Shown: positions 50,547-60,236 of the stretch, in pieces
Layout: each line of letters begins with the position of its first letter
How positions within the stretch are numbered: position 1 is the stretch's first letter
From: RGIG4097 sp937885645
GTDB taxonomy: Bacteria; Bacillota; Clostridia; Christensenellales; CAG-917
Assembly: GCA_937885645.1 (NCBI GenBank)
Contig: CALABJ010000003.1
Span: 1-64,000, forward strand
DNA length: 64,000 nt
Direction: 5' to 3'
Program-made: the position numbers and the translations under genes
Notes under the pieces: generated by a model
What the model was told of the DNA's origin: nothing
Seen by the model: the letters and a program-made list of their open reading frames with translations, nothing else
The model's database searches: none

Positions 50547-51737
50547 ATGTCATCTACAGTAGGCACAATTTCAAGAGGTATCAAAGCCCCTATCATCAAA
50601 ACAGGTGACGACCTTGTCAAAATCGCAGTGGACAGTCTGCTCAGTGCGGCTGCCGACCCCGACACAGGTTTCAAAATCCAAGACCGTGACGTCTTTGCTC
50701 TCACCGAGGCAGTTGTAGGCAGAGCCCAAGGCAACTACGCAACCGTTGACCAAATCGCAACTGACGTAAGAAGAAAAACTGGCGGTGGCACAGTCGGCCT
50801 CATCTTCCCTATCCTTTCAAGAAATCGTTTCTCACTTCTTCTCAAAGGCATTGCAAAAGGCGTTGACAAACTGGTCATTATGTTGTCATACCCCAGCGAC
50901 GAAGTGGGCAATCACCTTATGAGCCTTGACGCTCTTGACGAAAAGGGTGTCAACCCCTACACCGATGTTTTCACCGAAAAAGAAGTGTACGACACCTTTG
51001 GTGAAATCAAGCACCCCTTCACTGGTATGGACTACGTGGCCCTCTACAAAAAGATGGGTGGTGACAACACCGAAATCATCCTTGCCAACCGTCCTCAAGA
51101 AATCTTGAAATACACCGACACAGTCATCAACGCCGACATCCACACACGTTTCCGCACAAAGCGTATTCTTCTTGAAAACGGCGCAAAGACAGTCATCTCT
51201 CTCCACGACATCTTGAACGAGTCCGTTGACGGCAGTGGCTACAACAGTGACTACGGTATCTTAGGTTCAAACCTTGCAACAGACGACAGTGTCAAACTCT
51301 TCCCCAGAGATTGTCAACCTCTTGTTGAGGACATCCAAAAAGCCCTCTATGAAAAGACTGGCAAAAAGGTAGAAGTTATGGTCTATGGTGACGGCGCATT
51401 CAAAGATCCCGTCGGCAAGATTTGGGAGCTGGCTGACCCCGTGGTCTCCCCCGGATATACCTCTGGGCTTGAAGGCACACCCAACGAACTGAAATTGAAA
51501 TACCTTGCAGACAACGCCATCGGCAACCTCAGCGGTGAGGAAGCAAAGAAGGCAATCAAAGATATGATCAAGGCAAAGCCCACAAACCTCGTTGCATCAC
51601 AAGCATCACAAGGCACAACACCTAGAAGACTCACCGACCTCATCGGCTCACTGTGTGACTTGACCAGCGGAAGCGGTGACAAAGGCACGCCCTTCATATT
51701 CATACAAAACTACTTCACAAATTACGCAAACGACTAA
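50547..51737 (+). CDS. CofE-like F420-0:glutamate ligase family protein
   Basis: A 396-residue protein of the F420 ligase (CofE, COG1478) family: the start TISRGIKAPIIKTGDDLV, then DVFALTEAVVGRAQGNY with conserved acids, and a phosphate/metal region NSDYGILGSN. In methanogens and actinobacteria CofE adds glutamate to F420-0. No other F420 gene is in this window, and many anaerobic Firmicutes encode such a protein alone, so the substrate may be another cofactor or peptide. GGAG precedes the ATG at 50547; an upstream frame is ignored. Confidence 0.8.
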   Translation: MSSTVGTISRGIKAPIIKTGDDLVKIAVDSLLSAAADPDTGFKIQDRDVFALTEAVVGRAQGNYATVDQIATDVRRKTGGGTVGLIFPILSRNRFSLLLKGIAKGVDKLVIMLSYPSDEVGNHLMSLDALDEKGVNPYTDVFTEKEVYDTFGEIKHPFTGMDYVALYKKMGGDNTEIILANRPQEILKYTDTVINADIHTRFRTKRILLENGAKTVISLHDILNESVDGSGYNSDYGILGSNLATDDSVKLFPRDCQPLVEDIQKALYEKTGKKVEVMVYGDGAFKDPVGKIWELADPVVSPGYTSGLEGTPNELKLKYLADNAIGNLSGEEAKKAIKDMIKAKPTNLVASQASQGTTPRRLTDLIGSLCDLTSGSGDKGTPFIFIQNYFTNYAND

Positions 51738-51739
51738 CA

Positions 51740-51770
51740 AAAAAGGCACTCAACCGAGTGCCTTTTATTT
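51740..51770 (+). terminator. Terminator of the CofE-like gene
   Basis: AAAGGCACTC-AACC-GAGTGCCTTTTATTTT right after the stop; almost the same stem as at 43495. Confidence 0.85.
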
Positions 51771-51795
51771 TGCAAAAATCGACTATTTTTGCAAA

Positions 51796-51990
51796 GTTAT
51801 ATTGCTTCGCAGTTATATTTTGCTCCGCAAAGTTATATTTGCCTACGGCAAGTGATATTGCTCACTCCGCTCGCAGTTGAGGTGAGAAGCGATACGCACT
51901 TTGCCTATTTGTTGCGCACTTATACAAGCACTCACTTTTTCGAAGACGGAACGCGAGGAGCAGCGGCGACGAGGAAGGGGGACATGCGCT
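51796..51990. repeat. Mini-hairpin array plus mosaic modules B and A
   Basis: 51796-51858: GTTATAT heptamers alternate with TGC-TTC-GCA, TTTGC-TCC-GCAAA and TTGCC-TAC-GGCAA palindromes. 51927-51969 is the exact inverted copy of 45361-45403 (module B). 51971-51986 is part of module A. No gene lies in 51738-52111 apart from this and the promoter below. Confidence 0.75.
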
Positions 51991-52041
51991 CTTGTTGTAA
52001 AGCAGTAAAAACCATATAAATCGCGTGCTTTGAATTGCATA

Positions 52042-52095
52042 TTGAAATATGCAAATGCTTGTGGTATAATTTTTATATCTGGGGCTGAAAGCCCC
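52042..52095 (+). promoter_or_regulatory. Promoter and 5' hairpin of the mannose locus
   Basis: TTGAAA (52042-52047), 17 bases, TATAAT (52065-52070). The transcript should start near 52077 and meet at once the hairpin GGGGCT-GAA-AGCCCC (52081-52095), then AAGGA and the ATG at 52112. The hairpin resembles that of the CofE-like gene. Confidence 0.75.
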
Positions 52096-52111
52096 ACCTA
52101 AGGAAAAGACT

Positions 52112-53020
52112 ATGAACGGAAAAATCAATCATCTTTCACAAATCGCGTATGCCAGAAGATACACCTTGACCGATGGCACTGAGGCAGGAATCAAGGTCGT
52201 TGAAGTGTACAACGGACGTATTCGTTTTCTTCTCAATGAGTCAAAAGCCCTTGATATGATGCAACTGTTTGACGGCGAGGTGAATATGTCATTTTTGTCC
52301 AAAAACGGGTTTCATCTTGCAAATTTAGATTATAAACGTCGTTTTGAGGGCGGTATGCTTTACACCTGCGGTCTTGACAACGCAGGCTCTAGAGAGGGAT
52401 ATGAGGTTCACGGCACTCTCCACACAATCCCTGCAACCATCACTAAAATCTCGGTCACTGAAGATGAAATCAAGGTGGTGGGCACAGTCCGTGCCAGCGC
52501 ACTTTTTGAAGGCAATCTTATTTTCACCCGCACCGTCACCACAAAGGTGGGCAGTGGCTCAGTGACAATCAGTGACACCCTTGAAAACCAAGGATACACT
52601 GACAGTGAATACTGCCTTCTCTACCACGTCAACGTGGGTTATCCTATGCTTGATGAGGGTGTCCGCATAGTCCAAGATGAGGAGTCCGTCATACCTAGAA
52701 ATGACTGGGCAAAAGCAAAGTTTGAGGGCAGAAACACCCTCACCGACTGCATAGACGGTGAGGAGGAGCAATGCTACTACATCACCCACAAAACCCCTCA
52801 CGTTGAGGTGGTCAATGACCGCATAGGAAGAAAATTCTCCCTTGACTACTCCAAGGACACTCTCCCCTATTTCGTCCAATGGAATAGCCGTATGAGTGGT
52901 GACTACGCTCAAGGTCTTGAGCCCACAACAACCTTCCTTGACGACACCTTCAAACGAAACAAAATAGGTGCTGGTGAAAAGGTGAATTTCTTTGTCAAGT
53001 TTACCGTGGATAGATTTTGA
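52112..53020 (+). CDS. Aldose-1-epimerase-like protein (DUF4432 type)
   Basis: A 302-residue beta-sandwich protein of the galactose mutarotase-like superfamily (DUF4432): DMMQLFDGEVNMSFLSKNGF, HGTLHTIPA with conserved His, YHVNVGYPMLDEG and the end MSGDYAQGLEPTT with a Glu. These proteins bind aldoses; epimerase activity on a sugar such as mannose is plausible but unproven. First gene of a mannose-related cluster on the plus strand. Confidence 0.82.
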   Translation: MNGKINHLSQIAYARRYTLTDGTEAGIKVVEVYNGRIRFLLNESKALDMMQLFDGEVNMSFLSKNGFHLANLDYKRRFEGGMLYTCGLDNAGSREGYEVHGTLHTIPATITKISVTEDEIKVVGTVRASALFEGNLIFTRTVTTKVGSGSVTISDTLENQGYTDSEYCLLYHVNVGYPMLDEGVRIVQDEESVIPRNDWAKAKFEGRNTLTDCIDGEEEQCYYITHKTPHVEVVNDRIGRKFSLDYSKDTLPYFVQWNSRMSGDYAQGLEPTTTFLDDTFKRNKIGAGEKVNFFVKFTVDRF

Positions 53021-53137
53021 CTCATCACAAATTAAACATCGTTGCAACTCAAAATCGCAGTCAAAAACAATCCTAAAAAAGCAAAACACTACCAGCAAAA
53101 CACAATTAAACAATAATATAGCCGTGAGGCAAGCACT

Positions 53138-54190
53138 ATGAAAAACGTAATTTCTCAACCCATATTTTTTGAAGACAACAGAGTGTACCGTGTGTACCTT
53201 GGCGGAAAAGGTATTTCCCGTTTTAGAAACCGCCCCGAAGAAGAGGACGATTTCTTCCCCGAAGAGTGGATTGCAAGCAAGGTGAAAGCCATCAATCCTA
53301 GATATTTCGGCCCTCGTGACGGCGTGGCAGTGGTGAAAGGCACGGACAAATTCTTTGACGACCTCATTGCAGAATACCCTGACGAAATCCTTGGTGGCAG
53401 AAAATATGACTGCCTTGTGAAATATCTTGACAGCGCAATCCGCCTGCCTATGCAAGTGCATCCCACAAAGGCTTTTGCAAAAAAACACTTTGGCAGTGAC
53501 TACGGCAAGACTGAGGCGTGGCTTGTGCTGGCAACAAGACCAAACGCTTCGATCTATTTTGGTTTCAATCGTGACATAACCAAAGAAGAGCTTTCCGCCC
53601 TTGAAGAGCGCAGTGAAACTGAAAGAGATATTATGTCCTCAATCCTATATAAGGTTGACGCAAAGGTTGGTGACATCTTCATCATCAACGCAGGCCTCAT
53701 CCATGCAATCGGCGCAGGTTGCACAATCCTTGAAGTGCAAGAGCCCACCGACTTCACCATCCAACCCGAAAAGTGGTGCGGTGACTACCATATCAGTGAA
53801 AATGAGGAATATATCGGCCTTGACAAGTCCACCGCTCTTGACTGCTTTGACTACTCTCTTGTAGGTGAAAAAGCTCTTAGAGGCGCAAAGGTGACACCCA
53901 AGGTGGCATACGACCGCGACGGCGTCAAAAAAGAGGAACTTATATCTTATGATATAACCCCTTGCTTTGGTGAAAACAGATACACCGTCACAACGGGCGC
54001 ACTTACACTGCCCTACGCACCTTCAGTTTGGATTTGCACCGAGGGCAAGGGCAAAATTGTTGGCGACAACTACGAAAAGGAAATCGTCAAAGGTGACTAC
54101 TTCTTCTTGCCCTACGTTGCAGAAGGCAAATATCAAATTGTGGCAGACGGCAGTGTGGAAATGGTGGAGTGTCTCCCCTCAAAGCAATAA
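53138..54190 (+). CDS. manA: Mannose-6-phosphate isomerase, class I
   Basis: Converts mannose-6-phosphate to fructose-6-phosphate with zinc. The 350-residue product shows RLPMQVHPTKAFAKKHFG (zinc ligands Gln/His, about 107-124) and KTEAWLVL (ligand Glu), plus INAGLIHAIGAG (His ligand, about 189-200). Two cupin domains of normal length. GTGAGG precedes the ATG. A gap of 117 bases from the previous gene holds no clear promoter. Confidence 0.92.
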   Translation: MKNVISQPIFFEDNRVYRVYLGGKGISRFRNRPEEEDDFFPEEWIASKVKAINPRYFGPRDGVAVVKGTDKFFDDLIAEYPDEILGGRKYDCLVKYLDSAIRLPMQVHPTKAFAKKHFGSDYGKTEAWLVLATRPNASIYFGFNRDITKEELSALEERSETERDIMSSILYKVDAKVGDIFIINAGLIHAIGAGCTILEVQEPTDFTIQPEKWCGDYHISENEEYIGLDKSTALDCFDYSLVGEKALRGAKVTPKVAYDRDGVKKEELISYDITPCFGENRYTVTTGALTLPYAPSVWICTEGKGKIVGDNYEKEIVKGDYFFLPYVAEGKYQIVADGSVEMVECLPSKQ

Positions 54191-54269
54191 TACGCAACTT
54201 AGACAACAAAATCTTTGACAAAGTCAAAGAAAACGACATAAACAAAGACAAACAAGAAATCAAACAATT

Positions 54270-55148
54270 ATGATACTTTCAGTTGGCGAAATTTTGGTTG
54301 ATATGATGGGCAACGGAGACACCTACACCATGCACGTAGGTGGCGCACCCTTCAACGTGGCAGTGGGCGCAAAGCGTGCCGGCGCTGAGGTGGGTTTTGT
54401 TGGAAAGGTGGGTGACGATGTCCCCGGCAAGTTTATCTTGAAAAACCTTGACCAGTTTGGTCTTGACAAAACAGTCATCAAGGTGGATCATGTCCGCAAC
54501 ACTACCCTAGCATTTGTGGCACACGATGAAAAGGGTGAAAGAGATTTTGCATTTTTCCGTCACGACACGGCGGACTATCAGCTGTCCCTTGAAGATGTGG
54601 ATTTTGAGCTTTTCACTGACGTCAAAATCCTTCACGTTGGCACACTTATGCTCAGCGAAGCCGTAGGCAGAGATTTTGCCACTGCACTCATCGGCAAAGC
54701 AAAGAAAAAAGGCATTGTCATCTCAATTGACGCCAACTTCCGTGACGACATATATGAAAGCAAGTCCGCACGAAACGACATTTTCAAACCCTATCTAGAT
54801 AGCGCGGACATCTTGAAACTTGGTCTTGACGAGCTTCTTGACTACACTGGCGCATCAACTCTTGATGAAGGTGTCAAAGTCCTTGACCACAAGGGTGTCC
54901 TCTTCATCACTGACGGCGGAAACGGAAGCCACGTGTATGCAGGTGGCTCTCACGCCTTCATCCCCTCAACAAAAGTCACTCCCATAGACACAACAGGAGC
55001 AGGCGATGCCTTCTTTGGCACTGCTCTTCAAGGCATTGACAAACTTCTTGCATCTCACACACCTCTCACAGTCGATGCTCTCATCCCCGTCACCGAAAAG
55101 GCAAACCTTGCAGGTGCGGAGGCAACGCAAAAACTTGGTGCAATATGA
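54270..55148 (+). CDS. PfkB-family sugar kinase (fructokinase type)
   Basis: A 292-residue ribokinase-fold kinase: VGGAPFNVAVGAKRAGAEVGF (sugar-binding region, about 24-44), and the anion hole/catalytic DTTGAGDAFFG (about 238-248). The group phosphorylates fructose; in this context phosphorylation of mannose set free by the mannosidase would feed ManA. It overlaps the mannosidase gene by 4 bases. Ends without the usual extra C-terminal strand missing; length is normal. Confidence 0.88.
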   Translation: MILSVGEILVDMMGNGDTYTMHVGGAPFNVAVGAKRAGAEVGFVGKVGDDVPGKFILKNLDQFGLDKTVIKVDHVRNTTLAFVAHDEKGERDFAFFRHDTADYQLSLEDVDFELFTDVKILHVGTLMLSEAVGRDFATALIGKAKKKGIVISIDANFRDDIYESKSARNDIFKPYLDSADILKLGLDELLDYTGASTLDEGVKVLDHKGVLFITDGGNGSHVYAGGSHAFIPSTKVTPIDTTGAGDAFFGTALQGIDKLLASHTPLTVDALIPVTEKANLAGAEATQKLGAI

Positions 55149-58105
55149 TTGAAATCATCAAAAATTTGCTTGGCGGAATGCTGAAACACCCCACCCTCTC
55201 TAAAAACGTAAGGAGAGTGCGCCGTGATGTCTATACTCACGTTGAAGACCTCACCGCAGAGTGCTTGAAAAGTGCTGAGCCTATCCCCTATGAAGACCTA
55301 AAAAACCACACCTTTGAAAAGATTGAAAAAGGCGATCTTTGGGCAGAGGAAAAATTTGGATGTGCTTGGTTCAAACTGACGGGCAAAGTTCCTAAGGAAC
55401 TTCAAGACAAGCACCCCGTTGTTGTTTTCAACATTAACGGAGAGGCTCTTGCCTACAGCGATGACACTCCATTTGACATTGCCACCACCATTATGGGTGT
55501 AGGTGACGTCCTTCAAGGACCGGGGGCAGGCAAACGCATATTTGACTTGACTGGAAAGGTGAAGGAGGACGGCTCTTTCACTTTGTACGTGGACTGCGGA
55601 AACAACGGCGTCAACGGCAACTTTGTTTTCAAGCCTAAGTTTGTGTATGCCTATCTTGCCACCAAAAACGATAAGGTCAGTGACTTCTACTACGACTACT
55701 TGACGGTGGCACTTCTCCTTGCAGCAGAAGAAAACGTATCCTTTGACAGCAAGTGTGCTGACGAGGTGAAAGGACACCTTGTCCGCAGTTTCAACCTGTA
55801 CAGGAAAGGCGATGTTGCTGGGGCAAAAGCAGTGCTTGCGCCTCTCTATGACGAAAACCGCCCCGTGCATAAATACATAAACAAGCGTATTGACAAGGTC
55901 AACCCCGTGGACTACACATGCATAGGACACGCTCACCTTGACCTTTGCTGGCTGTGGCCTAAAAGAGAAACCATAAGAAAGGCTCTCCGAACTTTCACAA
56001 ATGCCCTCAGCCTCATTGAGAAAAACGATCACTTCATCTTTGGCGCAAGTCAAGCACAAATGTTTGACTGGATGCGCACAGAAAGCCCCGAAACCTTTGA
56101 AAAAATAAAGAAAGCCGTAGCTGACGGCAACATAGAAATCCAAGGGGGCATGTGGACCGAGTGCGACTGCAATCTGCCCTCAGGTGAAAGCATAATCCGT
56201 CAATTCCACTATGGTGAGGAGTTTTTCCTTGAGCACTTCGGCAAGAGTTCAAACACCATGTGGCTCCCTGACGTTTTCGGTTATCCTTGCACCCTTCCTC
56301 AAATCATCAAGGGTGTGGGCAAGGACAATTTTGCCACCATAAAACTCAGCTGGAACAAGACCAACACCTTCCCCTATCAAACCTTCAAATGGGTTGCCCC
56401 CGACGGCAGTAAAGTGACTGCACACCTGTCTCCTGAGGGCACTTACACCAACGAAGCATCTCCCCTTACCATTGCCAAATCCAACCGCAAAAACCTGCAA
56501 AAAGAGGTGGGCAAAGCACTGGTCATTTACGGCAACGGTGACGGCGGTGGCGGTGCAGGTGAATCCCACGTTGAACTGATTGAAAGAGAACAAAAACTCT
56601 ATTCCAAGGGCAAGGTGACCTTTGGCACAACAGACAGTTTCTTTGAAAAAATCGGTGACGATATCCCTGAATACAAGGGTGAACTTTATCTTGAAAAACA
56701 CCGTGGCACATACACCTCACAAAGCGAAAACAAACGTCTTAATCGCATGAACGAGCACGCCCTTCACACCCTTGAATGGCTGTCTGCAGTGGGTACTTTG
56801 AGGGGTGAAAAATTTGACAAAGAAGAGGTTGACAACATTTGGAAAACCGTGCTTTTCAACCAATTCCACGACATACTCCCCGGCAGCAGCATTGAGAGAG
56901 TTCATCGTGAAAGCAGAGCGGAACTGAACGAGGCGCTTGCCTTGACAAATGACAAAATCAACACTTTAATAGGCAAAATGAGTGGTGTAAACTCCTTGTT
57001 TGCGCTGAATCCCTCACCTTTTGAACAAACTGTTTACACTGAAAACGAGGGCAAGATTATGAGGGCAACTGTCGGTGCATACTCATCTGCACCCCTTGTT
57101 GAAACACCCTACTTTCTCCCCTCCGTCTCAGACAAAACCCTTGAAAACGACAGAGTGAGAATTGTGTTTTCAAGTGAAGGAAACGTCATCTCCTACTTTG
57201 ACAAAGTCCGTGGCACGGAAAGAGCAAAAGGCGAACTGGGCAAGTTCATTGGCTATCACGACAAGAAGCTCCACTACAACGCATGGGACATTGACAATGA
57301 CTATCTCTCTCACCCCATAAAGGTGAAACACCTCTCAACACGCTCATATCACGAAGGCGTCTACGGAGTGGTTGAACACACCTACAGCCTTGGTGACAGC
57401 ACCATCGTTGAAAAGGTGAAACTAGGCGCAGGCACTGAGGTCACCTTTGACATCACCGTTGACTGGAAGGAAACCCACAAAATGCTTCGTGTCCAGTTTG
57501 AGCCTAGAGATTACAGCGACACCGTTGAATGTGACGTGCAGTTTGGCTCAATCCAACGTGCCACCACAGAAAAGGACAGCGTTGAAAAGGAACAATTTGA
57601 AATCTGTGCTCACAAGTACGTGGCAACAGGCACAAGAGGTCTTTTCGCCCTTTACAGCAACTCCAAATACGGCTTCCGTGTGAAGAATGGAATGATGAGC
57701 ATCAACCTGCTCCGCTCCCCTGTCTACCCTGACCCTACCTGCGACAGAATGGTGCATCACATCTCCTACAAGATGGACTTCCCCGAAGACCGCAAGGAGC
57801 TTGTGGCAAAGGCATACAACTTCAATCTGCCCGCCCTCATCCTTGACAAAGCGGTTGACGTAAAGCCCCTTGTGACACTTGACAACAACTCCGTCATCCT
57901 TGAAACTGTGAAACCCACTGATGACGGCATTGCTCTCCGCATATACGAAAGATACGGTGCAAAGGCGGACGTCAATTTGACGGTCAACTTCCCCTACACC
58001 TCTATTGTTGAAAGTAATCTTCTTGAAAAGGAACAAGTGCCTTCAAGCACTCATCTCACCTTCCGCCCTCACGAAATCAAGACGATCATCATCAAAACAA
58101 AATAG
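55145..58105 (+). CDS. Alpha-mannosidase, glycoside hydrolase family 38
   Basis: Cleaves alpha-mannosides in the cytoplasm (no signal peptide). The 986-residue enzyme has an N-terminal beta domain (1-250), the GH38 catalytic barrel with zinc ligands in GHAHLDLCWLWP (about 257-268), the nucleophile Asp in MWTECDCNLPSGESIIRQFH (about 336-355) and a zinc His near FNQFHDILPGSS (about 574), and large C-terminal beta domains. Length is usual for bacterial class II mannosidase. Translation is coupled to the kinase. It shows that this cell degrades mannose-containing glycans, probably of host or yeast origin; no transporter is in the cluster. Confidence 0.94.
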   Translation: MIEIIKNLLGGMLKHPTLSKNVRRVRRDVYTHVEDLTAECLKSAEPIPYEDLKNHTFEKIEKGDLWAEEKFGCAWFKLTGKVPKELQDKHPVVVFNINGEALAYSDDTPFDIATTIMGVGDVLQGPGAGKRIFDLTGKVKEDGSFTLYVDCGNNGVNGNFVFKPKFVYAYLATKNDKVSDFYYDYLTVALLLAAEENVSFDSKCADEVKGHLVRSFNLYRKGDVAGAKAVLAPLYDENRPVHKYINKRIDKVNPVDYTCIGHAHLDLCWLWPKRETIRKALRTFTNALSLIEKNDHFIFGASQAQMFDWMRTESPETFEKIKKAVADGNIEIQGGMWTECDCNLPSGESIIRQFHYGEEFFLEHFGKSSNTMWLPDVFGYPCTLPQIIKGVGKDNFATIKLSWNKTNTFPYQTFKWVAPDGSKVTAHLSPEGTYTNEASPLTIAKSNRKNLQKEVGKALVIYGNGDGGGGAGESHVELIEREQKLYSKGKVTFGTTDSFFEKIGDDIPEYKGELYLEKHRGTYTSQSENKRLNRMNEHALHTLEWLSAVGTLRGEKFDKEEVDNIWKTVLFNQFHDILPGSSIERVHRESRAELNEALALTNDKINTLIGKMSGVNSLFALNPSPFEQTVYTENEGKIMRATVGAYSSAPLVETPYFLPSVSDKTLENDRVRIVFSSEGNVISYFDKVRGTERAKGELGKFIGYHDKKLHYNAWDIDNDYLSHPIKVKHLSTRSYHEGVYGVVEHTYSLGDSTIVEKVKLGAGTEVTFDITVDWKETHKMLRVQFEPRDYSDTVECDVQFGSIQRATTEKDSVEKEQFEICAHKYVATGTRGLFALYSNSKYGFRVKNGMMSINLLRSPVYPDPTCDRMVHHISYKMDFPEDRKELVAKAYNFNLPALILDKAVDVKPLVTLDNNSVILETVKPTDDGIALRIYERYGAKADVNLTVNFPYTSIVESNLLEKEQVPSSTHLTFRPHEIKTIIIKTK

Positions 58106-58160
58106 TATTGCTTGACACAAAACGCAGTTCTAACCCATCAAACGACCAAATTCCAAAATG

Positions 58161-58188
58161 AAAAGCCCACCATTTCGGTGGGCTTTTT
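58161..58188 (+). terminator. Terminator of the mannose locus
   Basis: AAAAGCCCACC-ATTTC-GGTGGGCTTTTT; also suits the convergent lipoprotein gene. Confidence 0.87.
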
Positions 58189-58231
58189 AATGTCGCTTTG
58201 TGCAAACAATGTTGATTGTAATAAGCAAAGA

Positions 58232-59101
58232 TTATGCAATGGGATATGCTTCGGGCCAAGTGCCACTGAGGTCATCAAGGTCAGGTGCGCCCAAGCTGTC
58301 AACACCGTAGATGTAGTTGATTGTCATGTTGTAGCCAGCACTTTCTGTCACTACGATGCTGTCAAAGACAAGGAGAGTCTTGGTTGTGCCGTCGTAGATT
58401 GTCACTTCTCTCATTGACATAACGATGTTTGCAGTGCCGTTGACGATTTGGTCATCATCTTCATAGTGATAGGTGATGGTCACTTCAACCTTGTTGAGGT
58501 CTGTCATTGCGCTGTCGTTGTAGATTGCTTTTGCAGTGTATTGAAGGGTGTCGTAGACGTCTTCACTAGGGTTGTGGATTTGGTTTTCAAGAACGTTCTT
58601 TCCGCCTTGGAGTCCACTGGTTTTCAGCAAGTTGTTTTGGAGGCCTTCATATCCTGACGTAAGGAGGTTTGAAACAGGTGTTTCTCCATCTCTAGAATAG
58701 GCGTGCACAACGCCGTTGTTTCTCAAAGTGCCGTTGCTTCTTTCAGCCCAGTCAATGAAGAGGAATTCTGTTTTGTTGGTGATTTCACCGTCATCGTCAT
58801 CCTTTGAGGTTTGGTTGTCGTAGATTGAAGCAAAGTTTTCACCTTCGGTGGTGTCAAGCACAAGGATTGTTTCACCAGAAGAAGTATTGCCGTTTGCATG
58901 GCCTGAGAAAGTTGCCTTCACGTTGAAGACTTTTCCGCCGTTGTTGATTGCGCCGTTTGTGCCAAAGACGTAGTCCTCTGCCTCGGTTGCGGTGAGGGTC
59001 TTTTCAAAGACTTCGGGGGTGTCATCTCCGCAAGCAGTGAAGGTCACAGCAAGTGCGCCTATCATCAAAACTGCGATGACTATAGCAAGATTTTTTTTCA
59101 T
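58232..59101 (-). CDS. Lipoprotein of unknown function
   Basis: A 289-residue secreted lipoprotein: signal (MKKNLAIVIAVLMIGALAV), lipobox TFTAC with the Cys at about residue 24, then a beta-rich domain of alternating strands (Asn, Thr, Asp rich). No enzyme motif. A ribosome site AAAGAAGG stands before the ATG. It has its own promoter at 59167-59195. Confidence 0.8.
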   Translation of the reverse strand: MKKNLAIVIAVLMIGALAVTFTACGDDTPEVFEKTLTATEAEDYVFGTNGAINNGGKVFNVKATFSGHANGNTSSGETILVLDTTEGENFASIYDNQTSKDDDDGEITNKTEFLFIDWAERSNGTLRNNGVVHAYSRDGETPVSNLLTSGYEGLQNNLLKTSGLQGGKNVLENQIHNPSEDVYDTLQYTAKAIYNDSAMTDLNKVEVTITYHYEDDDQIVNGTANIVMSMREVTIYDGTTKTLLVFDSIVVTESAGYNMTINYIYGVDSLGAPDLDDLSGTWPEAYPIA

Positions 59102-59166
59102 AATATACCTTCTTTTCAGTTCAAATTCTTTTTTGTTTTATTTTTTGGTGTTTCCACCTTTTTTTC

Positions 59167-59195
59167 ATTATATCAAAGGTACGCCCGATTGACAA
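59167..59195 (-). promoter_or_regulatory. Promoter of the lipoprotein gene
   Basis: Minus strand TTGTCA (59190-59195), 17 bases, TATAAT (59167-59172). The rest of the gap to 59411 holds a TGTGGTT/AACCACA inverted repeat (59233-59268) and a TTGACA/TGTCAA pair around 59356-59381 in front of the TetR gene. Confidence 0.78.
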
Positions 59196-59411
59196 CATAT
59201 ATTTCAAATGAGGGAAAAATCTTTGATTTTTATGTGGTTTTTAACCTATCGCAGAAAAGATAACCACACACCATGATGACAAAAGCCTACGGTGGTGGAC
59301 TTAATGGGTCGAAAAGGAATTTATGATTTTTTATTTATACAAGTGTTTGATATCTTGACAAAAGCGGGATTCTGTGTCAAAATGTAAAAAACTGCCGAAA
59401 AGGAGATTATT

Positions 59412-59978
59412 GTGGATTACAAAGAAGATCTGCGTATTGTACGCACAAGAAAACTTTTGAGCGCGACTCTTCTTGATATGATGGAGGAGCAATCCCTTGA
59501 AAAGATAAGTGTCATCGACCTTTGCACAAAGGCCCTTGTCAATCGTGCAACTTTCTACGCTCACTTTGAAGACAAATATCACCTTTTGACCTTTGCCCTT
59601 GAAGAGCTGAAGGACGAAGTGTATGCACGTTTTTCAAAGGACGTCAAGGCATCAACCCCCAACGAAGTGTTGTTGAAGTTGGCTCACATGACCTTTGATT
59701 TTGTCAAGGACAACAAAAATCACGTGGCAAACCTTCTCAAGCACAACCGCAACGAAAAGGTCATCATCACCATCAAGGATTCCTTGACTCAATCAGTGAA
59801 ATATCAACTTGGAAAATTCCACAGCACCTTCCCTGCGGGCGTGCCTATCTTGGTGACGGCAACCGCCTTTGCAGGCTCTCTTGTTGACCTGTGCTTGTGG
59901 TATCTTGACAATGTCGAAAAGTGTACCGAGAGTGAAATGAAGTCCTACGTCAACGCACTCTTTGGCAGACAATATTGA
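59412..59978 (+). CDS. TetR-family transcriptional regulator
   Basis: A 188-residue regulator. The N-terminal DNA-binding helices read RTRKLLSATLLDMMEEQSL then ISVIDLCTKALVNRATFYAHF (about 32-52), the TetR signature, and the C-terminal ligand domain has the look of the TetR_C_7/DhaS-like group. Starts with GTG, AAAGGAG 5 bases upstream of the spacer. Target unknown: the divergent lipoprotein gene is the obvious candidate. Confidence 0.88.
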   Translation: MDYKEDLRIVRTRKLLSATLLDMMEEQSLEKISVIDLCTKALVNRATFYAHFEDKYHLLTFALEELKDEVYARFSKDVKASTPNEVLLKLAHMTFDFVKDNKNHVANLLKHNRNEKVIITIKDSLTQSVKYQLGKFHSTFPAGVPILVTATAFAGSLVDLCLWYLDNVEKCTESEMKSYVNALFGRQY

Positions 59979-60000
59979 TTGATTAATTTTGTAATACAAA

Positions 60001-60032
60001 AGAAAACGGACGACAACGCCCGTTTTCTTTTT
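60001..60032 (+). terminator. Terminator of the TetR gene at 59412
   Basis: AGAAAACGG-ACGACAACGC-CCGTTTTCT followed by TTTTTT. The next 200 bases to 60236 hold nothing recognisable. Confidence 0.8.
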
Positions 60033-60236
60033 TGGATTTTTGCTATAAGGATTAAGGATTTTTTGATTTATTTTGTGTTTTGTTTCGTGATTTCAGTGCC
60101 ATAGCTGGGCTTGTTTTGAGCACCTATTTCAGGTGATTTTGTTGCCTTTTTCTAGCACTTGTGTTCTACCCTCGTTTTCATTTATGTTTACAAAACAAAG
60201 GTTTTATGGTTTTATTTTTGTTTGATAAACTATTTT

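Noticed and set aside
55298..56143. 281-codon antisense ORF in the mannosidase gene
   Set aside because: Long only because of codon bias in the real gene; Phe/Val/Cys-rich, no start signals.
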